Source of the DNA: Rhynchospora pubera
Taxonomy: Eukaryota > Streptophyta > Magnoliopsida > Poales > Cyperaceae
Direction: 5' to 3'
NCBI GenBank assembly: GCA_028095005.1
Contig: CM051459.1
Span: 111,635,431-111,699,430, forward strand
DNA: 64,000 nucleotides
The notes under the pieces are model-generated. The model was not told the origin of the DNA. It made no database searches and saw nothing but the letters and a program-made list of their open reading frames with translations. Below are positions 54,347 through 64,000 of the stretch, one piece after another (the stretch's first letter is position 1; every line of letters starts with the position of its first letter). The translations under genes and the position numbers were made by a program.

Positions 54347-56585
54347 CCAAGTGAGAAATTGTTGGAGTTATGTCCTAGAAGTCAATAATTTGATGACTTA
54401 AATATTAGTTTATGTTATGGATGATATTTTATCATCTGTTCCTAGGTTTATTATTGACAGATTATTCAGGTTGAGGATCTGAATTGTAGATCTCTGTGGA
54501 TCATTCTTTAGAATGACAATAATAAATCTAAACGGTCCATAATCTTGATAATTAACAAAGGAACATTAATTATCATATAAGATTAGTATGCAAGTTAAGT
54601 GATGATTAAGCTCTACTAATCATAGGTAAAGAGTTACCAACTTAATTGCATATGTATATGTTATGGAACATAGTACAGGACTTGACCCAACGAAATAAAT
54701 ATATGGATTGTGTTATGTGTCATTATTTATTTCGTTATGATTTTGGTTCTAAGTTTGAGATGTTTATCTTTTCCACATGAGGATAGGTTCAATAAATATT
54801 GTCTACCGCTGATTCCCGATAAGGGCTGCTATACGGACTTTATTTATGTTCTCTTAAATTGTGCGGGGAAAAGCTAATCATCAAGAAAACCGTATGTCCC
54901 TCATTAATTCACTTAGTGAGTGACGATATCTGTTTGGGCCCCTTAATGGAGTTGGATCGTATGCGCGCAACTAAGCGATCAACTCTATATCAAGAAACGT
55001 ATAATCTGCAAGAATGACACATTCCTATCTTGGATTATACGAAGATATCGTAAGACATAAGAATCAAAATAGAGAAACATATTTATTCTCTTATGCAGGA
55101 TTGAAATATTGTAGCAGTACACTATTTATGCGAATTAGGAATCATAACGTGTTGCTAGATACCGCTTATTATTATTGAAATTAAATAACGATTTAATTTC
55201 ATGTCCAACATAGCATAAATCCTCAAAGGGTCACACAAATAGAGTTTTGACCAATACAGTGCTTTATTTATTTATTTATTCGCAACAGTGAAAATTGCGA
55301 TAAATATGACGAATTGATTAATTAATTATGTACCGTTATAGAACGTACTAATTGATTAAAGTCAAACGGGTCATATAAAAATAAATAATAGCATAAGCTA
55401 ATCCTAAAATAATTATTAATTAGTTAATAATTATTTTGGTTCAACTTAATTTAATATAAATAGTTATATTGAATTATTGGGCTAATTTGTATATAGCAAA
55501 TTTATAGCCCAAACATAGAGCAAATAATAATGGATTTAATTATATGAACTAAAGTCCAAATAGGTGTATTAGAGAGGCGCATATGGCTCATTTGTGGCCG
55601 GCCAAGAGGAGGTAGGTGGGGTGGCATTTGTGTAAATTCTAGCAATTTATACCTAGGGTTGGTATGCTATAAAAGGACCCCTTGAGCTGGATTTTCTCTC
55701 CTCCTTCTTTCATTCTTCCCTAGCCGCCACCACCTCTCCCCTTCTCCTCTCTTTGGCCGCCTGCCACCACCTCTCCTCCACCTTTTTACTCATGTGTTGA
55801 GCCATAAACCCTCCACCTAAATCAATTAGTTGAACTAGAAGAGGGTTGCTCTTTTGGATTAGCTGTTTTCTCATTGATTTGCTAGCACAAATCGATTCGA
55901 GAAATTGGTTAATCTCTAGGTGGATTCGAGGCGTGGATTGAAGGACGTTGGAGTAGCACGTCACCGGTTTCAAAGTCTAGGATCTCCTTCTTAATACGAT
56001 TCAAGAAGAGGTAAAACCTTTCTCTTAGGCTGTGCTCCACAATATTATAAAGGGGATGAGGGGAGGGGGGATAAGAGTTGGGGAGATGAGGACAGGGGAG
56101 ATTGATTGTTTACTTGCTCCAATTTAGGATGCTAGACCAGTAAGGGAGGAACATAAAAATATATTTAATTATTATTTAACAATGATAGCTGGACTATTTT
56201 ATCCTTGGAAATAAGAGGCGCCAAAGGATATAGAAGGAGAAACAATGGCGGGATACCTGGCGCCAATTTTTTCAGGGGCACTTTTGTCAATTGACTCAGT
56301 TTACTCAGCTAGTCACCCCGATTTCGGGGGGACTAAAATTAGGCGCTAGGAGATAATTCTAATCTTCTCTCATCCCACCTCTCTCTATAAGAATTCTGGA
56401 GCAGGTGACTCACCACCTTCGCCTCCCCTCCTCCAGCGTAACCTCCATATTTTTCGTATTGGAGCACAGCCTTAATCTCTTGTGTGTTGAATGGACTTTT
56501 GCACTAGATTCTTTGATTCTTGATGTTTTAATTGCTAAATTAATTATAATTAGCACATAAATTAAAAATTGGGCATTTCCTAACA
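54347..56585 (+). mobile_element. Truncated copia retrotransposon: PPT and 3' LTR (or solo LTR)
   Basis: The LTR begins TGTTGGAGTTATG at 54360 and ends TTTCCTAACA at 56585. Just before it, CCAAGTGAGAAAT resembles a decayed copia PPT (AAGTGGGAGAT type), suggesting a 3' LTR rather than a solo LTR. TATAAAAGGA at about 55670-55679 is a likely LTR TATA box. GAAAT before and GTAAG after do not match as a target duplication, which fits truncation. A MITE is nested at 56028-56471. Confidence 0.6.
56028..56471. mobile_element. PIF/Harbinger-type (Tourist-like) MITE nested in the LTR
   Basis: Perfect 12-bp TIRs GGCTGTGCTCCA/TGGAGCACAGCC are flanked by TTA at 56025-56027 and 56472-56474. TTA target duplications and ~440-bp size are typical of PIF/Harbinger MITEs. 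The subterminal regions are purine-rich on one side and pyrimidine-rich on the other (GGGGATGAGGGGAGG against CCTCCCCTCCTCC). Confidence 0.85.
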
Positions 56586-58030
56586 GTAAGTACAAATGTT
56601 CATTTTAGTATATATATATATGTTCAGTTTATTAAGTATTAATTTTCAATTTTTTAATAGATGTGATGGCAAGCGAAATGAGTCACGAACTGGACAAAAA
56701 AATACATGAAAAAATTAGAAGGATTCATAAACCGGTCTGATTCAACTTAAAAATTTTCCGACTCCGCCCCTATTGCATCCCTCTCCAAGTCTGACGCGCG
56801 ATGGTATGTAATAAATCATCACTTGACTTATTTAACTGAACACATTTTATTATTAAACTAAACATATTACTGATTATTAAACTAAATATATACAACAAAC
56901 ACCTACTAATCATGTGAGACTTCAGCAATAACGCGCGATGGCAATTTTGCTGAAGTTATCAATTAACTAAAAGACATTAATATATTCCTTTAGCAAATAA
57001 AATTATAGTAGTAAAAACAATATTATTTTCTCCAAGTTTCTTTTCTTTCAAAGCTTCACATTGCACGTTCTTTAACATAGCTATCTAAGAGGCGTCAGCA
57101 AATTAAAACTTCGGACCACATTATTGAAATTAGGATGAGATACACTGACAAGTACTTCTTTTGACTACTTTGACAACTACTTTTTAAGATCAAATAAAAG
57201 AAAAAAGAATTATGTTGTAAACCAATTTTTTTTACTCTGATTTGAGGCCGATCGATCACATCCATTTACAATATTAAATTGTGTACTCGGTCCTTATAAT
57301 AAAATTGATCCACTATAGAATTTGCCATGAAAATATAGACATGTTTTATTTATTTATGTTGGAATTTACGGAAAAGTTGTTGTTTCAGCGATGCGCTGAA
57401 GGGTCCAGCCATTCGCTGGGTCGCGGAATTAGAAATGTTTTTGTTCGGTTCTGTAACCGACAGATACTATATAATTTCAGATTTAGAGTTCTGTTACTTG
57501 GTAAGTTTATCCTCAAAAGTCCAGAATCCTAAAGAGAGATCTGAAAGAGGAGGAGAGTCTTCTCCTACCTTGCTTGATGGATTTCCAAGCATGAAAGAAA
57601 AATACGATATGTCTGGCACTTGGAATCGTAAATGGTGGTGCTAGATTCTAACTTGAGGTCGTAGTGCATCAGCCGCATACAGAGAGAGACAAAGACAGTG
57701 CATTGCGGATGCGTGGTGGTGATGGCTTGCGGTATCGTCTACAAGATCGAAGTCTGGTGCATTCGACTCTTCCGCAAACGGTATATCTAATCCCTATTAA
57801 ATTTATATTATTCATCATAGGTTTGTTACAGTAGTCTTACCTACCCAACCTACAATTTATAATTAACTTGGGGTCGATTTTCATACAATGTAAATCTCAT
57901 TGGAGATTAGATCAATACCGTTAAATATAAAAAATGTTGCATATTCAAATTATTTGATGAATAGTAAAACTTGTATAGAATTTTATTATTCTTTATCAAT
58001 CTGATAATTGTATGAAATATATATAAAATA

Positions 58031-58268
58031 TTAAGCCTATGCTCCACAAGTGGAGATGAAGTACACTGGGGTTGACTGAACCTGTCCAAGGAGTTAACCT
58101 TGCTCCACAACTTCAATAACACAAGGATGAGATGGGATGAGGCAGACTTAAAAACTGAGGCGAGTTAATCACGGATTTGTAATCTCCGATCTTGGAGGAA
58201 CTTTATCACCGCACCCCTAATCTCCCCTCATCTCCTCTTCCCCGTCAAAATGCTACCGGAGCACGGTC
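58031..58268. mobile_element. Diverged PIF/Harbinger-like MITE
   Basis: The ends AGCCTATGCTCCAC and, inverted, AGACCGTGCTCCGG resemble the GGCTGTGCTCCA TIR of the element at 56028. It is preceded by TTA and followed by AAG. Shared CCCCTCATCTCC sequence near the right end supports the same family. An older copy. Confidence 0.45.
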
Positions 58269-58432
58269 TAAGTATCAAATTTCAAAATTATAAAATTATA
58301 TTAATTTTGATGGTTGTCGAGATTCTTAAATTAATTTGTCACTTAATTTCCATTTATGGGAATTTAAGGGGTTGTAACTTCCTCCATTCCGATCAGATTT
58401 GATGATGGTGCAATTATACTTTTATAGAGTTT

Positions 58433-58800
58433 TGCTATGGTGAGTTGCAACTTACGAGAGGATCTATGAGTCGCGCTCAAAACTCCTAGATCTGGTTCAA
58501 AATGACTGATTCAAACCGTCTTATACGATCTCCCTATTGAAATCTCCATACATACCAAATTTTATATTTTTTTGAAATTTTAGAAAAGCATTAATCTAAT
58601 TAGTTCTGAACCGTTCAAAAACAACCGTTTTTTTAAATCAGAAAAAATAATTAGAAATTTAAAAAATATATAAAATTTGATCTGTGTGGAAATTTCAATA
58701 GAGAGATCATATTAAACAGTTTGAATCGATCATTTCAAACTAAATTTATGAATTTTGATCGCAACTCACGGTCCCTCTTATGAGTTACCACTACCATAGT
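58433..58800. mobile_element. Foldback MITE
   Basis: The left CTATGGTGAGTTGCAACTTA and the right end, inverted (CTATGGTAGTGGTAACTCAT), pair imperfectly. The interior pairs too: the AAACCGTCTTATACGATCTC/GAGATCATATTAAACAGTTT and AAATTTTATATTTTTT/AAAATATATAAAATTT blocks are inverted. About 370 bp, no coding capacity. Its internal layout resembles the MITE at 32511. Confidence 0.6.
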
Positions 58801-61785
58801 CTCTCCTACGTGCCGATTCCACTGGATTGAGACCGGTATTTGTATAGTTCCCTGCGACAAGTAATTGAAGCCTGCCTTTGACAGGTGGCTTGATTTGGGC
58901 GCTGTCTTCGACACCTCAGCATAATAGCATATTGCTGTCATTGTCTTTTGTCCTACCACCACTTAATGCCAACTTTTCATGCTCAAATGGTACCAAACTA
59001 CCAATAAGGTGTATTTTTATCTTAGCAATACTTACTTTCTTGTTCACTAAAAATAATTAAATTAGGACCGCTCGATAACCATGATGAAGTTCGAAAATCG
59101 TATATACTAGAATTGCTTTCAACTTGCTCGGAATGAAAAATATTTTGTTAAATGAAATAATTTCTATATCCAATAATTTTTTAACCCGGATAAATATATT
59201 TTTATAATACCAAATATGTATACAATTTTAAACAACACGATTAATCCCGCCCGTAAGAAAGAAATTAAATCCGACAGCTAATTAATAGTATGAATTGCGT
59301 GGCATGACTAAAAAAATTTGAAAAATTAACATTACAAAATATATTTTTATATTATAGATTCATCGGGGTAAGAAATTTGTAACTTACAAATAAAAAAAAA
59401 TTGTAACAGACTACGATAGCATAAATTAATAGAGCGTATCTTGACTCAACGGTGTTTGCCAAGCAGCCATGTTGTGGAAACCTCACCCCCCCCCCCCCAC
59501 AACCAAAAGATTCAAAACAATGCAACAAATATATCCGCGTTTTCTGCTTTAATACCCACAAAATTTTGTCACTCGAAACAATGCCAAAATGTCAAAATGG
59601 CGATAAATTTGTTACATTATAAACTTAAATTTGTATTTGAGACGTTTTACTTGGTTCCTTGTAAAATAATTACTTTAATTAAATGTCATATAGTTATATA
59701 GCATTATTCTAACTAAGGCAATCTCTCTCCGAAAATAAAAATAACATTAACAATAAAATAAAAAACAATAACTAATCCAACAAAGCGTACTTGATAATTA
59801 AGATAATTAATTTCAGTATTATATTTTGAATGTGATAGTCAAATACAGTTGGTTAGTGATTCCACTGTTTATCTAAAAATTACGAACTCAATTCTTTTTG
59901 ACACGGAAGATGAATAATTTTTTATTAATTGAAATATATATGCATCCTATATAAATATCATTAATTCAAAAAAAAAAAGTTCAGGGCTATATCTTATATG
60001 TTTGTTTACAGACCAAGTTAATGGAAAAAAAATTAAAAATTTTGACAAATGCCTTTTGTCATCCTGCGGAGGGGATGAAGTCAGAATATAGTACGTGTTC
60101 ATCTCCGAGACAGATGTTAACTATTATCATCCTTCTACAATTTGATTTTTTTTTTTTTGTCATTTCTCGTCAAAATGGCGATTCAACATTCAACGACTTC
60201 CAACAAACAAATCTTCTTATCTGATAATTTATAATCCTTCTAATCTCTTTTAAATTTTTAAAATTTATCCAATTAGGTCATGATTGGAATATTAAACATT
60301 AGTTACACTAGCGAAGTTTACGCGCTTCGCACGATTAAATTTTGTTTTTCATATTTTCAAAAAATATATATATAAAAAATATATATATATATATAGATAT
60401 CTATCGATAACTATTTTTTAATTGAATTAAAGCCATATTAGATGGTACCATTAATACTATTTCATAAAATAATTTTGTACAATTTAAGGTAACAATCACC
60501 ATTCTTACATGACATTAGTCAAGGATAGGTATAATACTATCATAATTGTAATTTTAGAACGAAACAATATTCATTTAAATTGCTAACAACAAACATTAAT
60601 CTGATAAAATTATATAAATGTTATTAATTCTCATCGATAAATCACATGTTTGAAAAAAAGCTGAAATTTGATTATCAGTAAATGTCATTTTATTATAAAA
60701 AATTTATAGAAGTAAAAGAATTATATCGAATATTGTGAAAGTATAAAATTTAAAAAGTTCATATCATTAGATTTTTTTATAATTTTTTTATGTATATAAA
60801 ATTTTATACAAAAACAAAATTTAAAAAGGTTCGAAAACAATGAAAAACTTATTTATATTTCTGAAATAATAGAATTAAATCATCAAAATTAGAAAATTAA
60901 AGAAAATATTTTAGAAATTTTTAACTATAAAATTTTATATTACCGGGTATTTCATATTTTTGTGATTAATGATATAAAAATTTATGGCTAATTGAATTAA
61001 TAAATGTCCTCAAATAATTTAAAAAGTACTACATATTCCATATTTCATAAAATTGTATGATCAGGTTAAAAAGTTTATGTGGCATGATTGGATTCATTTA
61101 TATAGAATTTTATGCACAAATAAAATTAGAAATTTCTTTGAATAATTAAAAATCTAATGATATATATGAAATTGTGGAGATTCAATATTTATTAGATTGA
61201 GGAAATTATTTAAAATATTTATAAATCATAATTATAAAATTTTACATAATTAAATTCTTCATATATCTGTGAGTAATTAAATAAATTTTGATAGTCAAAT
61301 AATTTTTTCAATGCCTCCAAACAATTTTAAAACGAAAAATTTATGCAGATTAAATTTTATGAGATTCATAAAATTATTTAAATTATTTTATAACTCTATA
61401 AATTAAACATTTTATATTCGTGAATTTTTTATATTTTTGTGGGCACAAATATAAATTTTCATAGCCAAATGAATTTTTAAAGACACCTAAATAATTTAAA
61501 AACTAAACTATATTTAATCTGAAATTATGAAATAGAGGTGTCCATTGTTCTATGAATGGAGATAATCTTGTGCTGACATCACCCGTAGAAAATTTCTCTA
61601 GAATTGAATGTTTATATATGATGACTCATGTGATTCATGTCGTTCTAAAGTCTAAACTCTAAACTATACTTTTTTTTTGCAATAATGAGAAAAATACCTT
61701 CCCAAAAGAAAATAATAAATAAATAAATAAAAACGGACAGCAGAGCTGTCACATAGACGTTCACTACTCGTATCTGCCACTTCCG

Positions 61786-61795
61786 TTATAAATTA
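61786..61795 (+). promoter_or_regulatory. Possible TATA box of the CAX gene
   Basis: TTATAAATTA lies about 110 bp upstream of the ATG at 61904, a suitable position for a core promoter. Confidence 0.45.
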
Positions 61796-61903
61796 AAGCC
61801 GAGGCATGTATCTCCCTGTACAAAAAGTGCAATACATGTGAACAATCAATCCGAATTATTCAAAATCCAAAAAGAAGAGAAGAGAAGAGATTAATAAAAA
61901 AAT

Positions 61904-63910
61904 ATGGCATCCTACGAAGGAATAAGCGAAGAGCCTCACCGAAGCCTTGAAGCAGGAACTCTCCACAGGAAATTCTCCTATCCAAACGGCCGCATTGGGG
62001 CCACTTCCACTGACAGCGGGCCCCACAAGCCTCTCTCCCGCCATGGCCGCAGCGCTCTCGGCCTCTCCGCCACATCTCTCCGAAAGAAGTCTGACGTCGC
62101 CGTCCTTGCAAAGGTGCTTTCCTCAGACTCCTCAATTTTTAGTAGCAATTTGTTTTTTTGTTTACTATGTGTTTTTAATTTCTTATGATCAATAGATACC
62201 ATGTGGAGGTCTGCGCAGTGTTTTGATGAATTTGCAAGAGATTTTCCTCAACACCAAAGTCTCTTTCCTCTTTGTCTTCGTCATTGTTGCCTTCGTTCTC
62301 TACTTCCTCAATTTGAATCAGGTAATACATTCTTAATTTTAATTTTATTATTATTTTAATTTTATTTTTGGTACTATCTTAATTAGTCGACCATCAAGTG
62401 CATCATTCCTTTTTCTAGTAAAACATCGTTTGCAACTTTTATATAGTACGAACCTTCCGAGAAGCTTCCTATTAGATAATAAATTAGAAACTGTCCTTTT
62501 CCATTTTACGTTTTTATTTTTAGTAACAACTGAGACCATCCATATATGATGAATATGACCACCATTTTGAATTTGAGTTGAATTCTATGAGCTGGTTGCC
62601 AAGTGCCAACGCCCAACGTTACTTTGCAATGCATCCTTATCTGTTCAATTTCTCTGCTAATAGGGATGGGTTTTTGCGGCGAGTTTACTGGGGTTGGTAC
62701 CCCTTGCGGAACGACTGAGCTTTCTACAGAGTATGTCTCTTTCTCGGCTTGAAAGCCGCCGCTGCCTGCTTTTCATTTTCAGAGACTAATAAACAAGTTG
62801 ATTTTGTTTCAATCATGCAATTATTGCACATGCTCTTACAGTCTTACTAACAATAACTGTTTTTGAATTGGTCTTGCTGGCATGACACAACAGGCAGCTT
62901 GCTCTGTACACGGGTCCCACAAGTATGATACTTTAATCATCACCTTTAATTAAATCACTTTTTTTATTAGTATAGTCACATGATATTAAATATCAGTTAA
63001 TATGCTGAATTACTACATTGATTACCATCGCATTAATTACCTGAACAGTCGGGGGGCTGTTGAACGCAACTTGCGGCAATGCGACTGAGCTGATCATATC
63101 ATTATTTGCACTGCACAAAGGGGAAATCGAGGTGGTGAAGTGGTCGTTGCTCGGTTCCATTCTGTCGAACCTTCTTCTCGTTCTTGGTTCGTCTCTCTTT
63201 GCTGGGGGCATCAAGAATTTAGGCAAGGCGCAAAATTATGACAAGGAGTCAGATGTCGGCATTGGTCTCCTATTCGTCGGGGGGCTCTGTCATCTGCTTG
63301 CTGTTGTGTACACCTATGCTTACGCAACTGTCGAGACGGATTTCTTTCCTTCCAACAAGCTAGAGATGTCGAGAGTATGTTGTATATTTATGTTAGTTGC
63401 CTATGGGATGCATCTCTTCTTCCAGCTCAAGGCACACAGCCAACTTTTTGACTCAGAAGAGGTAAGCCTCTTTCCTTTCTTCTTCACAGAAAATAAGACA
63501 TATTGTGAAACTAAATGATATTTCTTGTAATCTGATGTAATTTACTAGGTCAATGCACTAGTAGATGACGGTGACGATGCAGTTGGAGAAGAGGAACCAG
63601 TTTTAACTTGGTGGAGTGCTTTCGCATGGTTGGCATTCATGACGGTTTTAGTTGCTGTGCTATCTGAATTCATAGTCAATACAATTCAGGTATATAAATT
63701 ATTAATTCATAGATTTTTTTATACTATCCATCTGTTTGTATGTATTGAATTTACTTGAATTGCTGAGTTTAATATTATATGTTACTATGTTAGGAAGCTT
63801 CAGAATACTGGGGCTTATCAATAAGTTTCACAAGTATCATCCTACTACCAATAGTAGGAAATGCTGCTGAACATGCTGGTGCTGTTATGTTTGCTGTCAA
63901 GAGTAAACTA
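61904..63910 (+). CDS. CAX: Vacuolar cation/proton exchanger (CAX), 5' part, continues past the window
   Basis: Visible exons: 61904-62113, 62196-62321, 62664 to about 62730 or 62734, 62894-62922, 63049-63461, 63549-63689 and 63794-63910, the last followed by GTAAGTAA, so more exons lie beyond the window. The product imports calcium or other divalent cations into the vacuole in exchange for protons. The N-terminal ~80 residues are the cytosolic regulatory part (RKFSYPNGR, LSATSLRKKSD). Membrane helices start at VSFLFVFVIVAFVLYFL. The first CaCA repeat motif GGLLNATCGNATELI is in exon 5, an acidic loop (LVDDGDDAVGEEE) in exon 6, and the second repeat motif GNAAEHAGAV in exon 7. The exon 3/4 junction is ambiguous: the strong donor GTATGTCT after CTACAGA breaks the frame, while GTCTCTTT four bases later keeps it with one extra residue. 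This is either an unusual splice choice or a small indel. Confidence 0.88.
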
Positions 63911-64000
63911 GTAAGTAAATCATATGTGTTGCTAACAGAATTTACCACTGTAAATCACTCTTACATCAGTCATACTAACTTTCAATATCTATTTTCTGTA

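Larger units (their letters stand above)
56590..61780. other. Long gene-free AT-rich stretch upstream of the CAX gene
   Basis: No gene is supported. It contains a diverged PIF/Harbinger-like MITE (58031-58268), a foldback MITE (58433-58800), a 13-base C run near 59485, and a very AT-rich block at about 60300-61540 in which ATAAATTTTxATxGxCAAAT and CAAATAATTTAAAAA-like words recur at irregular intervals, as in an old degenerate tandem repeat. Confidence 0.5.

Overview
This is a window of nuclear DNA from a flowering plant, probably a eudicot. It has AT-rich intergenic DNA, short spliced genes with GT-AG introns, Athila-type Ty3/gypsy and Sirevirus-type Ty1/copia retrotransposons, and many small inverted-repeat (MITE-like) elements. 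The species cannot be fixed from the sequence alone. No rRNA, tRNA, CRISPR or organellar genes were seen.

Four host genes are supported. (1) A small heavy-metal-associated (HMA/HIPP-like) protein gene on the minus strand (2234-2990), with a 6-base first coding exon and a C-terminal CaaX box. (2) A secreted germin-like (cupin) protein gene (22825-24044), two exons. (3) A phospholipase D alpha-type gene (27192-30751), four coding exons, both HKD motifs intact. (4) The 5' part of a vacuolar cation/proton exchanger (CAX) gene (61904 to beyond the window end), seven exons visible. A spliced F-box/DUF295 fragment also lies inside a CACTA transposon (51358-53391). The host genes are separate transcription units with no operon-like relation.

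Most of the window is transposable elements. A complete Athila-like gypsy element (6838-18557; LTRs 6838-8490 and 16904-18557; target duplication ATTAT) has an uninterrupted gag-pol frame. It sits inside an older inverted-repeat element whose arms lie at about 6412-6830 and 19034-19511. A complete Sirevirus-like copia element on the minus strand (34162-45827; LTRs 34162-35736 and 44253-45827; target duplication TATAT) carries a large gag, a frameshifted pol and an extra ORF downstream of pol interrupted by one TGA. Also present are a truncated copia 3' LTR with a PIF/Harbinger-type MITE nested in it, a MULE-like element with long terminal inverted repeats and a 9-bp duplication, a hAT-type MITE with an 8-bp duplication, two SINE-like copies in opposite orientation, and several other foldback elements.

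The most striking observation is that both young LTR elements carry their own family of short, regularly spaced dyad motifs that ordinary annotation does not explain. In the copia element, 14-bp palindromes of the form GCGTTGTACAACGC come in pairs whose starts are 20 bp apart wherever I checked. They lie upstream of the TATA box in both LTRs and in a second array just upstream of the extra ORF. In the gypsy element, a dyad built from 12-bp units (CATTCGGCCTAC-like, then GGCCGAACAGNN-like) recurs at about 13 sites in the LTRs, in the non-coding 3' region and in frame inside gag-pol linkers. These look like cis-recognition systems specific to each element, possibly regulatory or anti-silencing, and are the best candidates for undescribed biology here.
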